From the NCBI GenBank assembly GCA_002392645.1, contig DGHL01000082.1, forward strand, positions 1 to 17,354: a stretch of DNA of 17,354 bases, in the 5' to 3' direction. The DNA is from Prevotellaceae bacterium UBA3849 (GTDB lineage Bacteria > Bacteroidota > Bacteroidia > Bacteroidales > Bacteroidaceae). A model generated the notes under the pieces. It saw only the letters and a program-made list of their open reading frames with translations, made no database searches and was not told the DNA's origin. This document shows positions 14,750-17,354 of this stretch, piece after piece; positions within the stretch are counted from its first letter, which is position 1; every line of letters starts with the position of its first letter. The position numbers and the translations under genes are program-made.

Positions 14750-15529
14750 TTAGTAACTTGCCGTACAGTCAATGCCTGCCGCCTCTACCATCTCCCTGAT
14801 ACCATCGAGTGTTTCGCGTGATGCCTTGCGCAGGTTATGTGCCGGTGTCTCGCGGTCTATGGTGTATATCATCACCTGCGACGGTGCAATCTCCTTGACG
14901 GCTTCGAGCCACGGCTGCACATAGGCATCACTGGTGTTAGATACGGACTTTCCATCATACTCGCCTTCCATGAACATCGTCTGTATGATTACCTTGCCAT
15001 TGAACTTTCGCAGGTCTGCCACCACGTCGGCAACCTTATAGCGAGGCGATACCGGACGGTCAACCTTTTGTATATAGTCATCGCACACGGTATCAAGTTT
15101 CAGGATATTGTTGTCCACCTTCAGCAACGCATTGCGCACTTCCTCCTTATATATATATGTAGCATTGCTCAGCACTGAGACCTTCGCCTCAGGGAAATAT
15201 TCATTGCGCAGCTCTACTGTATCGTCGATTATCCCTGCAAAGTCAGGATGCCCCGTAGGCTCACCGTTCCCTGCAAACGTAATCACGTCAAGCGGCTCGC
15301 CCGCAGCATGGCGTTGCTTCAGCACCGATGCGAGTGCACCGCGCACCTCTTCCCTGGTAGGCCGCTTTTCCTTCGGACGGTAGTCTGCGTTGAATCCACA
15401 TTCGCAGTATATGCAGTCGAAGGAGCACACCTTTCCGTCGCCGGGCATAAGGTTCACACCCAGCGAAACGCCTAAGCGGCGACTGTGCACCGGTCCGAAT
15501 ATGGGTGATGGGTATATTATTGTTGACAT
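14750..15529 (-). CDS. Radical SAM protein, COG0731 (Tyw1-like) type, function unknown
   Basis: A 259-residue radical SAM enzyme starting at the ATG at 15527-15529. The cluster motif is CSFDCIYCECG, the CxxxCxxC that holds the 4Fe-4S cluster, near residues 35-45. FAGNGEPTGHPDF follows as the SAM-binding GGEP-like motif. The N-terminus IFGPVHSRRLGVSLGVNL is typical of COG0731 proteins related to the wyosine synthase Tyw1. In bacteria without wybutosine the role of these proteins is not established. It lies between an orphan histidine kinase and the GH105 gene, 28 bp before the latter, so it could share a transcript with it; this may be chance. The family is clear, the substrate unknown. Confidence 0.88.
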   Translation of the reverse strand: MSTIIYPSPIFGPVHSRRLGVSLGVNLMPGDGKVCSFDCIYCECGFNADYRPKEKRPTREEVRGALASVLKQRHAAGEPLDVITFAGNGEPTGHPDFAGIIDDTVELRNEYFPEAKVSVLSNATYIYKEEVRNALLKVDNNILKLDTVCDDYIQKVDRPVSPRYKVADVVADLRKFNGKVIIQTMFMEGEYDGKSVSNTSDAYVQPWLEAVKEIAPSQVMIYTIDRETPAHNLRKASRETLDGIREMVEAAGIDCTASY

Positions 15530-15539
15530 TTTGTTTATA

Positions 15540-15574
15540 TTACTACATGTTACTACATGGCAAGCAAAGCTTGC
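15540..15574. repeat. 10-bp tandem repeat and small hairpin between kinase and radical SAM genes
   Basis: TTACTACATG occurs twice in direct tandem (15540-15549 and 15550-15559). It is followed by the perfect inverted repeat GCAAGC-AAA-GCTTGC (15560-15574). In the minus-strand transcript the hairpin comes first, without a U-run after it, then the repeats and the radical SAM start codon. No consensus promoter is seen in this 68-bp gap. Confidence 0.6.
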
Positions 15575-15597
15575 AAAAATTAAATCCACATATTATA

Positions 15598-16776
15598 TCA
15601 CTGTGCCTTTTCCACCTCTATACGGAAGGTGGTTCCAGAACCTACTACAGAGCGCAGCACATATATCTTACCGTGGTGGTATTCCTCTATTATACGGCGC
15701 GCAAGCGAGAGCCCGAGTCCCCATCCACGTTTTTTGGTCGTATAGCCTGGCCGAAAGACATTCTTTATATTCTTGCGTTCAATGCCCTTACCTGTATCCG
15801 ACACATCTATGTTTATCCTGTTACCTATGGCCTGTGCACTGATAGTGATGCTGCCTGAACCAGCCATGGCATCCACCGCATTCTTGCAGAGATTCTCAAA
15901 CACCCATTCAAACAGCTGAGGGTTCACGAGAACCTCAGCATCCTCATCGTCAAGGTGCGACGTAATGCTTACCTTCTGCGACGTGCGTCTGCCCATGTAG
16001 TCCACCACGTGCTGCAGTATTTCCGCCAGCCTCACATTGTGGCGCTCCGGAGCCGAACCGATCTTGGAGAAGCGGTCAGCTATAAGCTGCAGTCGCTTCA
16101 CATCCTTATCCATCTCTGGTATCAGTTCATCCTCCGGATAAGTCTCACGCAGCATCTCCGTCCATGCCATAAGACTTGAGATAGGCGTACCGAGCTGGTG
16201 TGCAGTCTCCTTCGACAGTCCCACCCACACCTTGTTCTGCTCTGCTTTTTTCGACGTAAGCAGTGCGAAGATGGCAATCACCACAAACAGCATCACCACG
16301 CCGAGCTGTATGTACGGATAGTATGCAAGTCGGGTGAGCAGCAGCGAGTCGTCATAGCATACCAGCAGATAGTCATTGGCGCCCTCTCCTATCTGCACCT
16401 TTATAACCTGTTGGCGCATACGCATCGACACCGCCTTCTGTTGTGCCACAGCAAGCGAATCCTCGGCATTACGTGCCCTCAGACTCACGTTACGGTATGT
16501 CTGTACGTTTCCTGCGGCATCAGTCACTATCACCGGTATGGTGTTGTTCTGCTCTATCACCTTCAACACGAGGTTGAGATCCGTATCCTCATCAGCAAGA
16601 CTGAGCGTATGCATAGCCTCCGCCCATATCTCCATGCGGTTGCGTTCCTCCCTCGCAAGGTCTTTGACAAGGTAATGGCTCACCACGAGTGACACTGCGG
16701 CTATCACGACCGCAGAAATCACAAGGGTAACTTTCACCTGCTGTATCTTATCAGTCCAGTTCGCCACTTTCCACAT
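15598..16776 (-). CDS. Membrane sensor histidine kinase (orphan in this window)
   Basis: A 392-residue inner-membrane histidine kinase. TM1 is at about residues 14-33, a periplasmic sensor region at 34-155 and TM2 at about 156-173. The dimerisation/phosphoacceptor domain has H193 in GLSKETAHQLGTPISSLM. The ATPase domain has the N-box NLCKNAVDAM (295-304), the G1 box DTGKGI (327-332), the F region FRPGYTTKK and the G2 box GWGLGLSLA. All kinase motifs look intact. I use the ATG at 16774-16776; the longer TTG start seven codons upstream falls in a repeat. No response regulator is adjacent, so partner and signal are unknown. It lies 119 bp downstream of argF' on the same strand. Confidence 0.92.
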   Translation of the reverse strand: MWKVANWTDKIQQVKVTLVISAVVIAAVSLVVSHYLVKDLAREERNRMEIWAEAMHTLSLADEDTDLNLVLKVIEQNNTIPVIVTDAAGNVQTYRNVSLRARNAEDSLAVAQQKAVSMRMRQQVIKVQIGEGANDYLLVCYDDSLLLTRLAYYPYIQLGVVMLFVVIAIFALLTSKKAEQNKVWVGLSKETAHQLGTPISSLMAWTEMLRETYPEDELIPEMDKDVKRLQLIADRFSKIGSAPERHNVRLAEILQHVVDYMGRRTSQKVSITSHLDDEDAEVLVNPQLFEWVFENLCKNAVDAMAGSGSITISAQAIGNRINIDVSDTGKGIERKNIKNVFRPGYTTKKRGWGLGLSLARRIIEEYHHGKIYVLRSVVGSGTTFRIEVEKAQ

Positions 16777-16792
16777 ATTTTTACCTTGCCAA

Positions 16793-16858
16793 TGCAAAAG
16801 CTATGCTTTTACAATGTAAAACGATAGCTTTTACAGTGTAATTTGATAGCTTTTACAG
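16793..16858. repeat. Three tandem copies of a 22-bp palindromic repeat
   Basis: Units at 16793-16814, 16815-16836 and 16837-16858 share GCTTTTAC near the end of each. The middle unit contains a perfect 7-bp inverted repeat, TGTAAAA (16815-16821) with TTTTACA (16829-16835). The first unit forms a similar hairpin with one mismatch. A related copy lies at 3674-3693 behind murF. The array fills the gap between argF' and the kinase gene. Confidence 0.8.
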
Positions 16859-16895
16859 AGCCCTTTCTAACACACTGATTTTCAAACTCGTACAT

Positions 16896-17354
16896 TTACA
16901 GACTTTCAAGCATACGCTTGATAACCACTTCTGCAGAAATCTCACGGTTTGCAGCTTCAGGAATCACCAGTGAGTTCTTGCTCTCAATCACATCGTCGGT
17001 AACGATGAGTCCGCGACGTACTGGCAGGCAGTGCATGAATTTTCCGTCATTAGTCCATGACATGTGCTCAGTGTCAACGGTCCAGTGGCTCCACTTCTTG
17101 TAGTCGTCGAGTATCTTACCGTAATCCTCCGGACGTGTCACGCCTGGGCATGACCAGTTCTTGGCATATATGAAGTCGGCACCCTCGAACGCCTTGCGCT
17201 GGTCGTACTCTATCGTTGCGCCCTCGGTGAACTTAGGGTCAAGCTCATATCCCTCCGGATGTGTAATCACGAGGTCAACGTTTGGTGCCGCAAGCATCCA
17301 CTCAGCGAATGAGTTTGGCACAGCCTGAGGCAATGCACGGCAGTGAGGAGCCCA
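16896..17354 (-). CDS. argF': N-succinyl/N-acetylornithine carbamoyltransferase, 3' part (5' end outside window)
   Basis: Enzyme that carbamoylates an N-acylated ornithine in arginine synthesis. In Bacteroides the substrate is N-succinylornithine. The last 152 residues are present, from WAPHCRALPQAVPNSFAEWM at the window edge to MLESL before TAA at 16896-16898. HCLPVRRG is the signature that separates the N-acylornithine enzymes from classical OTCase, which has HCLP followed by other residues. After it comes IVTDDVIES, where the Xanthomonas acetylornithine enzyme has a modified lysine; the lysine is absent here, which fits the Bacteroidetes succinylornithine group. The residue that decides succinyl versus acetyl lies outside the window. 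The pathway context is completed by the argR-GNAT-argG operon at the left end. Confidence 0.93.
   Translation of the reverse strand, partial: WAPHCRALPQAVPNSFAEWMLAAPNVDLVITHPEGYELDPKFTEGATIEYDQRKAFEGADFIYAKNWSCPGVTRPEDYGKILDDYKKWSHWTVDTEHMSWTNDGKFMHCLPVRRGLIVTDDVIESKNSLVIPEAANREISAEVVIKRMLESL

Noticed and set aside
14722..14772. Extended GH105 N-terminus of 17 more residues
   Set aside because: It would overlap the radical SAM gene and bury the signal peptide; the ATG at 14721 gives a standard secreted start.
15530..15589. Extended radical SAM start 20 codons upstream
   Set aside because: The added residues derive from the repeat and hairpin gap; the family N-terminus (IFGPVHSRR) follows soon after the ATG at 15529.
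16777..16797. Longer histidine kinase start at TTG 16795-16797
   Set aside because: The TTG lies in the 22-bp repeat; the ATG at 16774-16776 gives a normal cytoplasmic N-terminus just before TM1.
16793..16858. CRISPR array
   Set aside because: The 22-bp units are contiguous with no spacers and no cas genes are present.

Overview
The window looks like a chromosomal segment of a Prevotella-like member of the Bacteroidales. Four things point there: a SusC/SusD pair, TTTG-N19-TAnnTTTG promoters of the Bacteroidetes primary sigma factor, a transcarbamylase of the N-acetyl/N-succinyl-ornithine type (HCLPVRR) instead of a classical OTCase, and secreted proteins starting with MKK and ending in a -QAQ/-SAQ signal peptide. 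Moderate GC coding regions are separated by AT-rich gaps full of short degenerate repeats. The exact species cannot be read from the sequence.

Left part (1-3750). The minus strand carries an arginine-biosynthesis operon read argR, then a GNAT acyltransferase (probably the first enzyme of the pathway), then argG, which runs off the left edge. A consensus promoter precedes argR. It is bracketed by two near-perfect ARG boxes, so the operon is very probably autoregulated by arginine. Divergent from argR is murF (peptidoglycan synthesis), with its own consensus promoter and a stem-loop terminator after the gene. The two gaps inside the arg operon hold unusual repeats: an 8-bp-period array and a 37-bp tandem duplication that overlaps the start of the GNAT gene.

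Middle part (3750-14750). This is a small glycan-use locus, all on the minus strand. susC (TonB-dependent transporter), susD (surface lipoprotein) and an 798-residue FN3/beta-helix-like surface lipoprotein (DUF4957/DUF5123-like) form one operon. Its promoter is upstream of susC and a strong terminator follows the third gene. Upstream is a secreted GH105 unsaturated-uronyl hydrolase with its own terminator. Downstream is a 380-residue secreted beta-rich protein of unknown function, with its own promoter and terminator. GH105 plus the DUF5123-like protein suggests pectin (homogalacturonan or rhamnogalacturonan) as substrate. No pectate lyase, esterase or hybrid two-component regulator lies in the window.

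Right part (14750-17354). A radical SAM protein of the COG0731 type, an orphan membrane histidine kinase, and the 3' end of argF' (N-succinyl/N-acetylornithine carbamoyltransferase) follow, all on the minus strand. argF' and the argR-argG operon are two pieces of the same pathway about 14 kb apart. A 22-bp palindromic tandem repeat lies between the kinase and argF', and a single related copy lies behind murF.

I see no tRNA, rRNA, CRISPR array, transposase or phage gene. I do not see a clearly new multi-gene system. The best leads are the repeat-filled gaps of the arg locus, the ARG-box architecture, the unidentified secreted protein and the radical SAM protein.
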